A stretch of 64,000 nt of DNA from Xestospongia bergquistia (Eukaryota > Porifera > Demospongiae > Haplosclerida > Petrosiidae), in NCBI GenBank assembly GCA_963965975.1, contig OZ014421.1, positions 2,221,001-2,285,000 of the forward strand, given 5' to 3'. The first letter of the stretch is position 1. Every line of letters begins with the position of its first letter. This document shows, in pieces, positions 1 through 8,525 of this stretch. The position numbers were made by a program, and so were the translations under genes. The notes beneath the pieces are model-generated. The model did no database searches and was not told where the DNA came from. It saw only the letters and a list, made by a program, of their open reading frames with translations.

Positions 1-77
1 GGAAATAATAATGAAGAAAAATATGTGTTCCGTATACTTACAAAGCAACGTGGAAGTTGTAAGCAGTTAAGTATGGG

Positions 78-172
78 ATGACTGAAGAACCAGCTGCTAA
101 GAAATTTAAACTTGATGAAGGAGATTCTGTACTAGAACAAGACAGTAATATAATTCATGTCATGACACAGAG
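78..172 (+). CDS. Doubtful first coding exon of an unknown gene
   Basis: An ATG at 78 opens a short frame beginning MTEEPAAKKFKLDEGDS, an acidic stretch with a basic KKFK cluster that could be a nuclear localisation signal. The frame reaches a good 5' splice site (A|GTATGT at 172/173). If not spliced, it stops at 177-179 after 33 residues. I found no downstream exon that joins it before the foldback element at about 935. It may be the 5' exon of a gene whose remainder is lost, the end of a gene lying to the left, or chance. The composition looks like protein, but the support is weak. Confidence 0.25.
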
Positions 173-179
173 TATGTAA

Positions 180-934
180 TAATATTATTTTTATTTTCTC
201 CATATTTTCATATTCTGTGACTAAATCCTTTGAAAGACTGACTGTGAAATACAGTCTTTGTTTTTCAAAGTCTAAAGTGTAAGTTAATGCCATATATTTC
301 TAGTTGATATTCATTTCCTTTTTATTTCTATTGGATCGTTAGACATCAGGATCAAGGCTAAAGATATTGATCTATTTCAAAGAGTCTGGGGTGTAAGTTA
401 ACAGCATACATTATTAGTTTATATTATCTCATAATAAGTTTAAAGATAGTATATGACAGTTACTAATTGATACTTAAATTAGCCTTGACCATTATACCAG
501 TAGATATATTGACATGTAAAAAACCAAAGTCTTAAGTAAACAAGGTTATAATTGTTCTTAACAGGAATGTTGTCCCTTGAAGAGACTACATTTTCACTAC
601 TGGAAGGTTGGCAGAAAATGCACACATGTGTCAGTTGTGGGTGTTGCATGCTATAACCACACCCTCTAAGGATTAAAGCCACACCCACATATGCAGACTT
701 TGATAATCACTGATGTATAATTATTGATGTTATTGTAATGGAGTTGGATCATTGTAAAGAAGTGGCTAAATTCAGCAATGTTTTCATACGAAGGGATATA
801 TTATATATTCATGACAACTTTGATCAATGAATGGGTGGAGTTAAAATTCATCCAAAATAATTGCTGTCTCTGTACTCAGCCACGCCATTCCCAATATCTT
901 TATCAGGTCTGACTTTAACTACAGAATGAGAGTA
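180..934. other. Gene-free AT-rich stretch
   Basis: No coding region is recognised. A diverged pair of direct repeats of about 45 bp lies at roughly 267-312 and 380-425, sharing a GTGTAAGTTAA core. Around 630-690 there are several CACACCC/GTGGGTG boxes, which could be regulatory or chance. The short open frame on the minus strand at 479-688 has low-complexity composition and no family resemblance. Confidence 0.4.
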
Positions 935-1355
935 GACACCCTCTATATTAGAATACTTGTGCTAGTCCCATACTAATATTTCAGTGTATTATACAACCTC
1001 TATATTGAGGACACATGTTCTAGTCCATACTAATACTTTAGTGTATTATGCAACCTCTTAATAGAGGACACTTGTTCTAGTCCCATACTAATACTTTAGC
1101 ATATTATACAACCTCTATATTAATGACACTTGTTCTAGTCCATACTAATACTTTAGCATATTATACAACCTCTATATTAATGACACTTGTTCTAGTCCCA
1201 TACTAATACTTTAGCATATTATACAACCTCTATATTAATGACACTTGTTCTAGTCCCATACTAATACTTTAGCGTATTTTGCAACCTCTATATTGATGAC
1301 ACTTGTTCTAGTCCCATACTAATACTTTAGCGTATTATACAACCTCTACTTTAAG
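935..1355. repeat. Tandem repeat, ~58-bp unit, about 7 copies
   Basis: Imperfect head-to-tail copies of a unit of about 58 bp contain CTTGTTCTAGTCC, CATACTAATACTTTAG and ACAACCTCTATATT. The central copies are almost identical and the first and last are diverged. One further inverted copy lies at about 2470-2525, at the outer end of the right arm of the foldback element. The array is therefore an expansion of the end of the left arm, not an independent satellite. Confidence 0.85.
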
Positions 1356-2540
1356 AACTAAGGAGTTTCCAAGGTTCTCAAGTGTCACCTACAGTGTGAT
1401 ATACCTTTACTGTCTGTGTGATATCTCTAAAATAAGATTGTTGCTAGTGCCTTATTGTCTTCCAGTATATCAATTACTCTCAACTACTACACCACCACAT
1501 ACCACTTCAAACTTTTCTCAGTCCAATAACTAAAAACCATATCCATTATCAAATAGACCACAAACACTATTTTATACCTCATCATCTGTTTCCCTTGCTA
1601 TCTCATGTAGAAGAACTATAGTCTCATCCCCAAACCTACTCGCAAGCAAAAGTATGTCTGGTCATACTAGTTGACTTTTGTGTTCCCATTAAAGAATGTA
1701 GCACTGGTGTTCGTATGCAATTAGAAGTAATGTGATATATGAATATTATTAAATTGAAGATATGTCTACTGCAAACATTGTCTTTAAAATCGATGAAGTT
1801 CCTAAAGAATTTGGATTTGCTTTCAAAGAGAAACAAAAAAATTACAAAAAGCTTGTCTATTTTTTGTGAAACTTTTGTGGTTACATTTCAAGTTTCTAGC
1901 ACATCTATTACTATAGAGTATAGACAGGAATATTCATTGCTCTTGTTTCTTATAATAACATGATATTTGGGTTTACTGCTTAAGTCAGAGCAGCAGGAGT
2001 ATCAGATTTCTTTTTTGAAGAGTAGCCATGCATACACTTTCACACCTGCTTAAATTTAATAATATTCATATTTCATACTACCTCTAATTTCATACCAGCA
2101 CTCATGCCACATTCCTTACTGAGAACACAAAAGTCAACTGGTGTGACCAGACCTACTTTTGCTTGTGAGTAGGTTTGAGGATGAGACTATAGTTCTTCTA
2201 CATGAGATAGCAAGGGAAACAGATGATGAGGTATAAAATAGTGTTTGTGGTCTATTTGATAATGGATATGGTTTTTAGTTATTGGACTGAGAAAAGTTTG
2301 AAGTGGTATGTGGTGGTGTAGTAGTTGAGAGTAATTGATATACTGGAAGACAATAAGGCACCAGCAACAATCTTATTTTAGAGATATCACACAGACAGTA
2401 AAGGTATATCACACTGTAGGTGACACTTGAGAACCTTGGACACTCCTTAGTATAGAGGTGTTCTTAAAGTAGAGGTTCTATAATACACTAAAGCATTAGC
2501 ATGGGACTAGAACAAGTATCACAAATATAGAATGTATCCC
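935..2540. mobile_element. Large foldback (inverted-repeat) element, non-autonomous
   Basis: The arm at about 1330-1715 is the reverse complement of about 2100-2490, with high identity over about 380 bp. The core from 1619 (AGTCTCATCC) to 2189 (GGATGAGACT) resembles the ends of the element at 15831-17242. The loop also shares two internal segments with that element, in opposite orientation: 1745-1835, matching its helicase-like region, and 1975-2040. Outside the core the arms continue symmetrically for about 290 bp, which the second element lacks. No intact transposase frame is present. The ORF at 1739-1963 is a decayed remnant of the helicase-like segment read in a wrong frame. Confidence 0.8.
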
Positions 2541-3850
2541 TTTAAGGAATCTTGGCTATTAAAGGCATCAGTAAATGTATTTCCTTCAACGCATAATCTG
2601 GGAATGTCCCTGAGCAACAAATAAAATTTGGCTTAGAAAAAGTTTACTTAGATTTTTGGTCAAAGTAAGATGATTGGTCCACCCACTAATCATGCCCAAT
2701 CTAGGTTAGTACTTGTTGACTAGAGCCCACTTTCAAGTATTTTTAACCCTTTTATGACTCTCATATTACTTGAGCTCCATTTTTGAACAATGGATTATTA
2801 CATGATGTATTTAAACTAGGAACTCCACCATTAGTAATCTAAAGCTAATAAAATTGAAAGAGTAAGTACAGCTAAACCCCTTTCATATAAATTTTAATTA
2901 AGTTAGTGATTATCAACATCATTGTTATTATTTAATATTAGTGACTTTTCTTTTATCGTAAATTATTTGATCCTATTGTTGCCAATTGGAAGTCACAGTT
3001 TCAAGGGAAACAAAGAGACAAACGAGCTGTTTTATAATAATTATTTTATTATTATATTACTTTATAATTGTAATAATGTTATTGTTATAATGTTCATTAT
3101 TATTATTGATTGTTTGTTAATATTATTTATTACAAAGACATTGTATTTAATTGTATTTTAAAATAAAAATGATATGACCAGTAACGTAATTAAAATGTCA
3201 CACATTAGTTACCATGACAACAAGTGTCAAATAAACTTTATTATTGGGTCTCATAAATCTGTCCTTCATACTTTAAATAACAAGTGAGTATCCTGTCTTA
3301 TAATTCTATGTAACATGTATATGAGTTGTCACTATTGTGTCTATTGTGTTTATTGCAGTATTGTATAGGTAGCCCCTTGCATAACTTCTGATGACAATGT
3401 TGAATTTAATCTCTACTACTGGTAGTGCTACTAATGTATCTCTTATAACAGTAAATGATTGATATATAATGACTGACTGACACCATTTATTGTGGACTTA
3501 CAAAGACAAATCATTCACTATATAGCTAATATATATTTACAAAATTAGACCACACAAATGGTGTCATAATAACAGATATTTAATTTGTGGTTATTAGAAT
3601 TCTTATGAAAAGTATCATAATTATTGTAATAGTAGACTATACATTGATATGTTTTGAAGGTATTCTTCTAATATGACCACTAACCATAAAGTTATGATAA
3701 TAACATCAATTTCTTATAGATGCTATAGTAACATCTTGTAAGCTAGAAATGGTGGTCTAGAATTAGAATAGTTCACTTACATCCGTTTTATACCAAACTA
3801 TATGAATTACTATGGTATTCACAAGTACTGATTAATTAACATACATTATT
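2541..3850. other. Gene-free AT-rich stretch upstream of the beta-helix gene
   Basis: No coding region is recognised. Positions about 3030-3160 are almost pure A/T, and the ORF at 2922-3161 arises from this composition. The last few hundred bases may hold distal control sequence for the gene at 3963, but I see no defined motif. Confidence 0.4.
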
Positions 3851-3859
3851 CCTATCTTA

Positions 3860-3962
3860 TAAAAGGCTTCGGTTATACAACTTATTTATCTTCTTTGTTC
3901 TTCAGTTTGACATTAATTCTCTATTGTTCTTCTGATCTTTCACTGTTGAATTTGCTGTCATC
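3860..3962 (+). promoter_or_regulatory. TATA-box promoter of the beta-helix membrane protein gene
   Basis: TATAAAAGG lies at 3860-3868. A TTCAGTT initiator-like sequence is near 3901-3907, about 40 bp further on. The ATG at 3963 follows after a short pyrimidine-rich leader. The spacing is typical of an RNA polymerase II core promoter. The kinase genes in this window show no comparable TATA box. Confidence 0.6.
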
Positions 3963-6900
3963 ATGAGCTGGTGTCATATCTATTATATAACATCAGTTAT
4001 ACTGTATATCTACAATGGATATGTTACTGCTTCTGAGTATTATGTCTCTGCAGCTCCTAATGGAATACCTTGTCCTCGTACTCACCTACCTTGTCACAAA
4101 CTCTCCCACTATACTGATGATTATACATCTTACTTCACTGATGACACAATTTTTTACTTCCTAGAGGGAACTCATATTCTACAAGATACATTGGAGATCA
4201 GTGGTGTAAGTAATATAACTCTACAGGGACTGGGTCATGTAGAACAAGGCTTTCATGAGACAGTTATGCAATCTACCTCAATAATAAGGTTAAATGGTTA
4301 CAACAGTAGTTATATACTATTTACTTATAGCACAGATATTGCATTGAAATTATTAACAATAGCAAACTATGGATTTAATTTAAATTCAAATTTTATTGAT
4401 AGCTTAATCTTTGGTGAGATCAATAATGTCGCATTGGAATGGGTATCAGTCCAGAATGGTTCTGGTAAAGGACTCGTTATTTTCAATGCTTTTGATGTGT
4501 TGATCACTAATTGCAATTTTGCTAATAATGGATATCCTAATAGTGTTGTAGCCAATGCACATATTTCCTATGATGACCAGACTAAAAGAATGTCCAGAAT
4601 TAATATTGTGAAATCGAATTTTACACTGGGCTTTGGAACTGGCTTGATTTTGTTATATCATATTAATAACGAAATTGAAGTTGAGGTAATCATTGAAAAT
4701 AGTGAGTTTTCACATAATAATGGTCAGTATGCAGGAGGAGTGTACATTAAACTCAATTATGGAAGTGGTAGTATTGCATTTAGTAATTGTACTATATACA
4801 ACAATTCCTTTTGGAATGAAGGAGGAGGAGGAGTTTACATTCATTTGCAAAATGGAAATGGTAGTATTGCGTTTAGTAATAGCACTATATACAACAATAC
4901 TGCTCAGAATGGAGGAGGAGTGTACAGTTATTTATATAATGGAAGTGGTAGTATTGAGTTTAGTAACTGCAATATTTATAACAATACTGCATACTATGGA
5001 TCAGGAGTGTTCATTATTACTTTACTCTCTGCTTCAAAGGTCAGGGTTTTTTTTACAAATGTTTCATTTCATTTTAATAAAGCATCAAAGATGCTTAACA
5101 AATATCAATCTGCTATGTTACTTATGAATATTGAAAATGTTCTTTTGGACCAAATTGATATTAGTAACCATAACACAACTGGTTTAGTGAGTATCAATAG
5201 CCCAATAATGTTTGATGGACATAGTACATTTGTAAACAATTCTGGCATTTATGGTGGAGGCATTGCTTTATATGGACTCTCCCAAATATTGCTAAATCAG
5301 AACATAAACATATCATTTGTCAATAATCATGCTAGTGAGTCAGGTGGTGGAATCTTTGTATCAAAAGTTGTTAATACCATTGACTATACATTTTGTACCT
5401 TTAATATTTTTTCTTATTATAATAATGGTCTTAAGGCAATGTTATATTTTGTCAACAACACAGCTGATATATCTGGTGATGTATTGTATGGAGGTGAAAT
5501 ATCTAATTGTGTGAACTTTGACTTTGATCACCAATTTCATTACCCTCAACAAACAGGTCTATCAGTAGTGTCATCAAATCCTATCCAAGTGTGTTTTTGT
5601 GAATCAAACATACAAAATTGCTCTATTACAAACTTCAATATAACTGCTATGCCTGGAATTAATGTCAATATATCACTAGCTACTGTTGGTAATAAAGATG
5701 GATTAACAAAGGGTGTAATAAAATTGACAACATTCGATAATTCATCATCTACTGTACAAACAGAGAATACTAGACTAAATGCATCTTGTACCAATGTAAC
5801 CTTCAAGATAACAGCAAACCCTTCATTGAACACATCGTATATCATTGTAACACTTGAAGGTTTACTCAATGGACTTTCACCTGATGACTATGCTAAAGAC
5901 ATTGAAGTTAGCATTGAGTCCTGTCCAATTGGGTTTCCATTACTAAATGATGCTTGTAGTTGTAGAGCTGAATTAAATACATCTTCAATAACTTGTGATA
6001 TTAACACTCAAATTATAACTAGAAATGGTGATATGTGGATTGGTTATAAAAATGATTCAGACTGTCTTATTGTTTATCCTCTTTGCCCCTTTGATTACTG
6101 CAACAATGGAAAAATTTATTTTAACATCACCTCTCCTGATCCACAGTGTCTTTACAATCGATCTGGCATACTCTGTGGACAATGTAGTGATGGTCTTAGT
6201 CTCATGTTAGGTTCGAATTATTGTGGACAATGTACTAATAACTACATAGCTCTTATCATTCCATTTGCTGTGGCTGGTATAGCACTGATAGCTTTTATCA
6301 TTACTTTAAATCTAACTGTGTCCATGGGTACAATCAATGGACTTATATTCTATGCTAATATTGTTAAAATATATGAACCCATCTTCTTTCCCAATGGTCC
6401 TGTGAAAGTTCTTAGTCAATTTATTTCCTGGCTCAATCTTGATCTGGGTATTGAGACTTGTTTCTTTGATGGTATGGATTCTTGCAGTAAGATGTGGGTA
6501 CAGTTTATCTTTCCAGGCTATGTTTGGTTTCTACTAATACTCATTATAATATCATCACAATATTCCAGCAAAGTGGTTCGACTTGTGGGTTCACATGCAG
6601 TTCCAGTACTAGCCACTATGATCCTTCTCTCTTATACCAAACTGATACGTACTGTCTTCCAAGCCCTTTATTTTGTCAATATTCAGTGTAATGGTAATAA
6701 TAATGTGACATTATTGAGGTGGTATATTGATGCTAATGTCCAATATGTAGGAGGTTATTGTCATCTACCATTGTTCCTGTTCTCACTGGCTGTACTCATT
6801 TTACTTATTATTCCATACACCTTCTACCTTCTTACTATACCATTATTTGAAGGACCTCTATCAAAATACATGCGTTGCTGCCAAAAGTATATGAAGCCTT

Positions 6901-7460
6901 TCTTTGATGCATATGGAGGTCCATATAAGGACAAGTGTCGTTTTTGGACTGGATTTTTACTACTTGTTCGTGTTGTCTTAGCACTAGTTGTGTCTCTAGA
7001 TACTGAGACTACTATAAGTTTGGATGTGTTAACATCTCTCTTATTTGTTATTATATCAATGTACTTCCTTTTGACAGGAATATATCGACATTTACCTTTG
7101 GCTTGTCTAGAGATGTCCTTTTTTCTTAATCTCATGATTATAGCTTATGTGAATGCACAAACCTACAAAACATCAAATTCAAGGCAAGTGTTAAGTGTTG
7201 CTTTAGTATCAGTATCATTAATAGTATTCTGTGGTATTATCTTCTATCATGTTTGGGATCATCTGTCTAAATCTTGTTTGAAACGACCATTTGCAAAAAT
7301 CAAGAGGGCATTTAAGAAACCTCCACCAAATCCTATTACTGAAGAAGCAGAAGTTCCTTTAATGTGTCCTGGATCCCCTGCTTTAATATGTGAAACTAGT
7401 TCAGTGACTGTAGTATCAGTAGTAATGAGACGAGAATCACTACTGGATGATGATAACTAA
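3963..7460 (+). CDS. Secreted/membrane protein: right-handed beta-helix ectodomain plus multi-pass C-terminus
   Basis: A single uninterrupted frame of 1165 residues. Residues 1-23 form a likely signal peptide ending near TASEYYVS. The ectodomain (about 25-700) has beta-helix-like Asn/Gly repeats; three strong units at residues 255-350 contain SIxFSNxxIYNN followed by GGGVY. Many N-x-S/T sequons suggest glycosylation. A Cys-rich stretch with two CGQC motifs (near 737 and 754) leads into about eight hydrophobic spans between residues 760 and 1095. A basic, then acidic, cytoplasmic tail of about 70 residues follows. This resembles a family of beta-helix (Pmp-like repeat) multi-pass proteins that I recall from sponges and other early animals; the function is unknown, and adhesion or receptor roles are guesses. 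A fragment of the tail is duplicated at 14722-14905. The start is supported by the signal peptide and the TATA box about 100 bp upstream. Confidence 0.88.
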   Translation: MSWCHIYYITSVILYIYNGYVTASEYYVSAAPNGIPCPRTHLPCHKLSHYTDDYTSYFTDDTIFYFLEGTHILQDTLEISGVSNITLQGLGHVEQGFHETVMQSTSIIRLNGYNSSYILFTYSTDIALKLLTIANYGFNLNSNFIDSLIFGEINNVALEWVSVQNGSGKGLVIFNAFDVLITNCNFANNGYPNSVVANAHISYDDQTKRMSRINIVKSNFTLGFGTGLILLYHINNEIEVEVIIENSEFSHNNGQYAGGVYIKLNYGSGSIAFSNCTIYNNSFWNEGGGGVYIHLQNGNGSIAFSNSTIYNNTAQNGGGVYSYLYNGSGSIEFSNCNIYNNTAYYGSGVFIITLLSASKVRVFFTNVSFHFNKASKMLNKYQSAMLLMNIENVLLDQIDISNHNTTGLVSINSPIMFDGHSTFVNNSGIYGGGIALYGLSQILLNQNINISFVNNHASESGGGIFVSKVVNTIDYTFCTFNIFSYYNNGLKAMLYFVNNTADISGDVLYGGEISNCVNFDFDHQFHYPQQTGLSVVSSNPIQVCFCESNIQNCSITNFNITAMPGINVNISLATVGNKDGLTKGVIKLTTFDNSSSTVQTENTRLNASCTNVTFKITANPSLNTSYIIVTLEGLLNGLSPDDYAKDIEVSIESCPIGFPLLNDACSCRAELNTSSITCDINTQIITRNGDMWIGYKNDSDCLIVYPLCPFDYCNNGKIYFNITSPDPQCLYNRSGILCGQCSDGLSLMLGSNYCGQCTNNYIALIIPFAVAGIALIAFIITLNLTVSMGTINGLIFYANIVKIYEPIFFPNGPVKVLSQFISWLNLDLGIETCFFDGMDSCSKMWVQFIFPGYVWFLLILIIISSQYSSKVVRLVGSHAVPVLATMILLSYTKLIRTVFQALYFVNIQCNGNNNVTLLRWYIDANVQYVGGYCHLPLFLFSLAVLILLIIPYTFYLLTIPLFEGPLSKYMRCCQKYMKPFFDAYGGPYKDKCRFWTGFLLLVRVVLALVVSLDTETTISLDVLTSLLFVIISMYFLLTGIYRHLPLACLEMSFFLNLMIIAYVNAQTYKTSNSRQVLSVALVSVSLIVFCGIIFYHVWDHLSKSCLKRPFAKIKRAFKKPPPNPITEEAEVPLMCPGSPALICETSSVTVVSVVMRRESLLDDDN
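4728..5010 (+). repeat. Internal coding repeat, three beta-helix rungs
   Basis: Three consecutive DNA units of about 95-105 bp share GGAAGTGGTAGTATTG or a close variant, then TTTAGTAA, ACTATATACAACAAT and GGAGGAGGAGTGTACA. They encode near-identical beta-helix rungs. DNA-level identity is higher than in the rest of the ectodomain, pointing to recent tandem duplication or slippage within the gene. Confidence 0.75.
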
Positions 7461-7954
7461 TGATTGATTTCTTGACATATAATACAATTGTTTGAATTCT
7501 ATCTTATAAAACTGATTTATATAACCTTACTTTTGATATGTAGTTAACAGTATTAGCTTTATGCAATGTAAATTATGTACTACTAAACTTACTGTTCATT
7601 TTTGTTACTGCTGTTGTTTTTGTTATTGAGTATTAATTAAATGTACATTTTATATTATAACTAATTTATACTGTTATAAGTATAAGTACTATCTAGTGAC
7701 ATATCAGTTGACAGTACAGTTACAACTAGTGTACTGATCATCTCATGCTCTACATAATATGTACTATCATAGAAAGTGTGACAATGTTTATTAGCTTTGG
7801 AGTATTATTTTTATTAATGAGTATTAACAGGAGCCCATAGGCTCACAAAGGAGGAAGGAGCGTATGACTATGTATTGTAGGATTGAGGAAAAACATCTCT
7901 TGTAAACGACCATATAAATAAATGTGTAATTACATTCATAGAGAATTTGTCAGT
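7461..7954. other. 3' flank of the beta-helix gene
   Basis: No gene is seen. The stretch is AT-rich and includes AATAAA-type sequence near 7915, which could serve as a polyadenylation signal but lies about 450 bp after the stop. Similarity to the kinase promoters begins at about 7955. Confidence 0.4.
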
Positions 7955-8130
7955 AACATTCCAATAAAATATTTTAATTAAAATACTCCAATGATAACAA
8001 TCTTGTCTTTACCTGCTTAACAGCAACTGGACCTTTCAAAAATGACTTTGCTTTGTTATATTCAATGTCATGCTGCTATTATGATCAATTATGTACATAT
8101 CATGGTGGTGGGTGGATGTGACAAATATAT
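7955..8130 (+). pseudogene. Relic r1: alpha-type kinase-gene promoter fused to an exon 4 scrap
   Basis: Positions 7955-8050 match the proximal promoter of KK1 at about 8405-8510, including the CCAAT box and the CAACTGGACCTTTCAAAAA stretch. Where the start codon should follow, the sequence jumps to about 65 bp of kelch exon 4 (CAATGTCATGCTGCTATTAT, then GGTGGTGGGTGG) and ends. Exons 1-3, the rest of exon 4 and exons 5-6 are gone. This is a deletion product of a former copy at the left end of the array. Confidence 0.75.
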
Positions 8131-8404
8131 TTAAATTCTTGGGAAAGGACACATGCTTTATATTAGTACAAAGAATATGACAACAATTTGTCTTCAGTTT
8201 GTAGGAATGTATGTATATCAAAATTTCAACAAAACTTGAATGGAAATCCTCAAGTCATAAGTCTAAAATACAATTTTATGTGATTGTCATTCCACTCATT
8301 TTTTATTAAAATGTTGCCTTGGGTAATTATGTAACTTTCATTTGTAAACCCATTCATGTGGAAGCCAACTTGAGTAGCCTACTCTTGTGAAAATATTCCT
8401 ATCA
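8131..8404. other. Upstream flank shared by alpha-type copies
   Basis: No gene is seen. The stretch is diverged but alignable with the sequence before KK5, KK8, KK10 and KK13. Shared landmarks are a GTAGGAATTGTATG-like segment, CATGTGATTGT-like, TGTTGCCTTG and TGGAAGCCAACTT. The duplicated unit of the array therefore extends several hundred bases upstream of the coding region. Confidence 0.6.
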
Positions 8405-8525
8405 AAACATTTCAATAAAATATTTCAATTTTAAAATACTCCAATAATAACAATCTTGTCTATACCTGCTTAAAAGCAACTGGACCTTTCAAAAACGACT
8501 TTGGTTTGTTGTGTTCTGTGTTAGA
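8405..8525 (+). promoter_or_regulatory. Proximal promoter of KK1, alpha type
   Basis: The second of the two family CCAAT boxes is intact (8441-8445). The first has decayed to TTCAAT (8411). The conserved CAACTGGACCTTTCAAAAA block follows about 30 bp further on, and the ATG is at 8526. No TATA box is visible. Confidence 0.55.

Noticed and set aside
935..1355. CRISPR-like regular repeats
   Set aside because: Units are contiguous 58-bp direct repeats with no unique spacers, in eukaryotic DNA, and part of a foldback arm.
2922..3161. 79-residue hydrophobic ORF
   Set aside because: Encoded by an almost pure A/T stretch (Ile/Leu/Phe/Tyr codons); composition artefact.
4693..5127. 144-residue ORF in another frame of the beta-helix gene
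   Set aside because: A shadow of the repeated coding units; its apparent repeats follow from the DNA repeat in the real frame.
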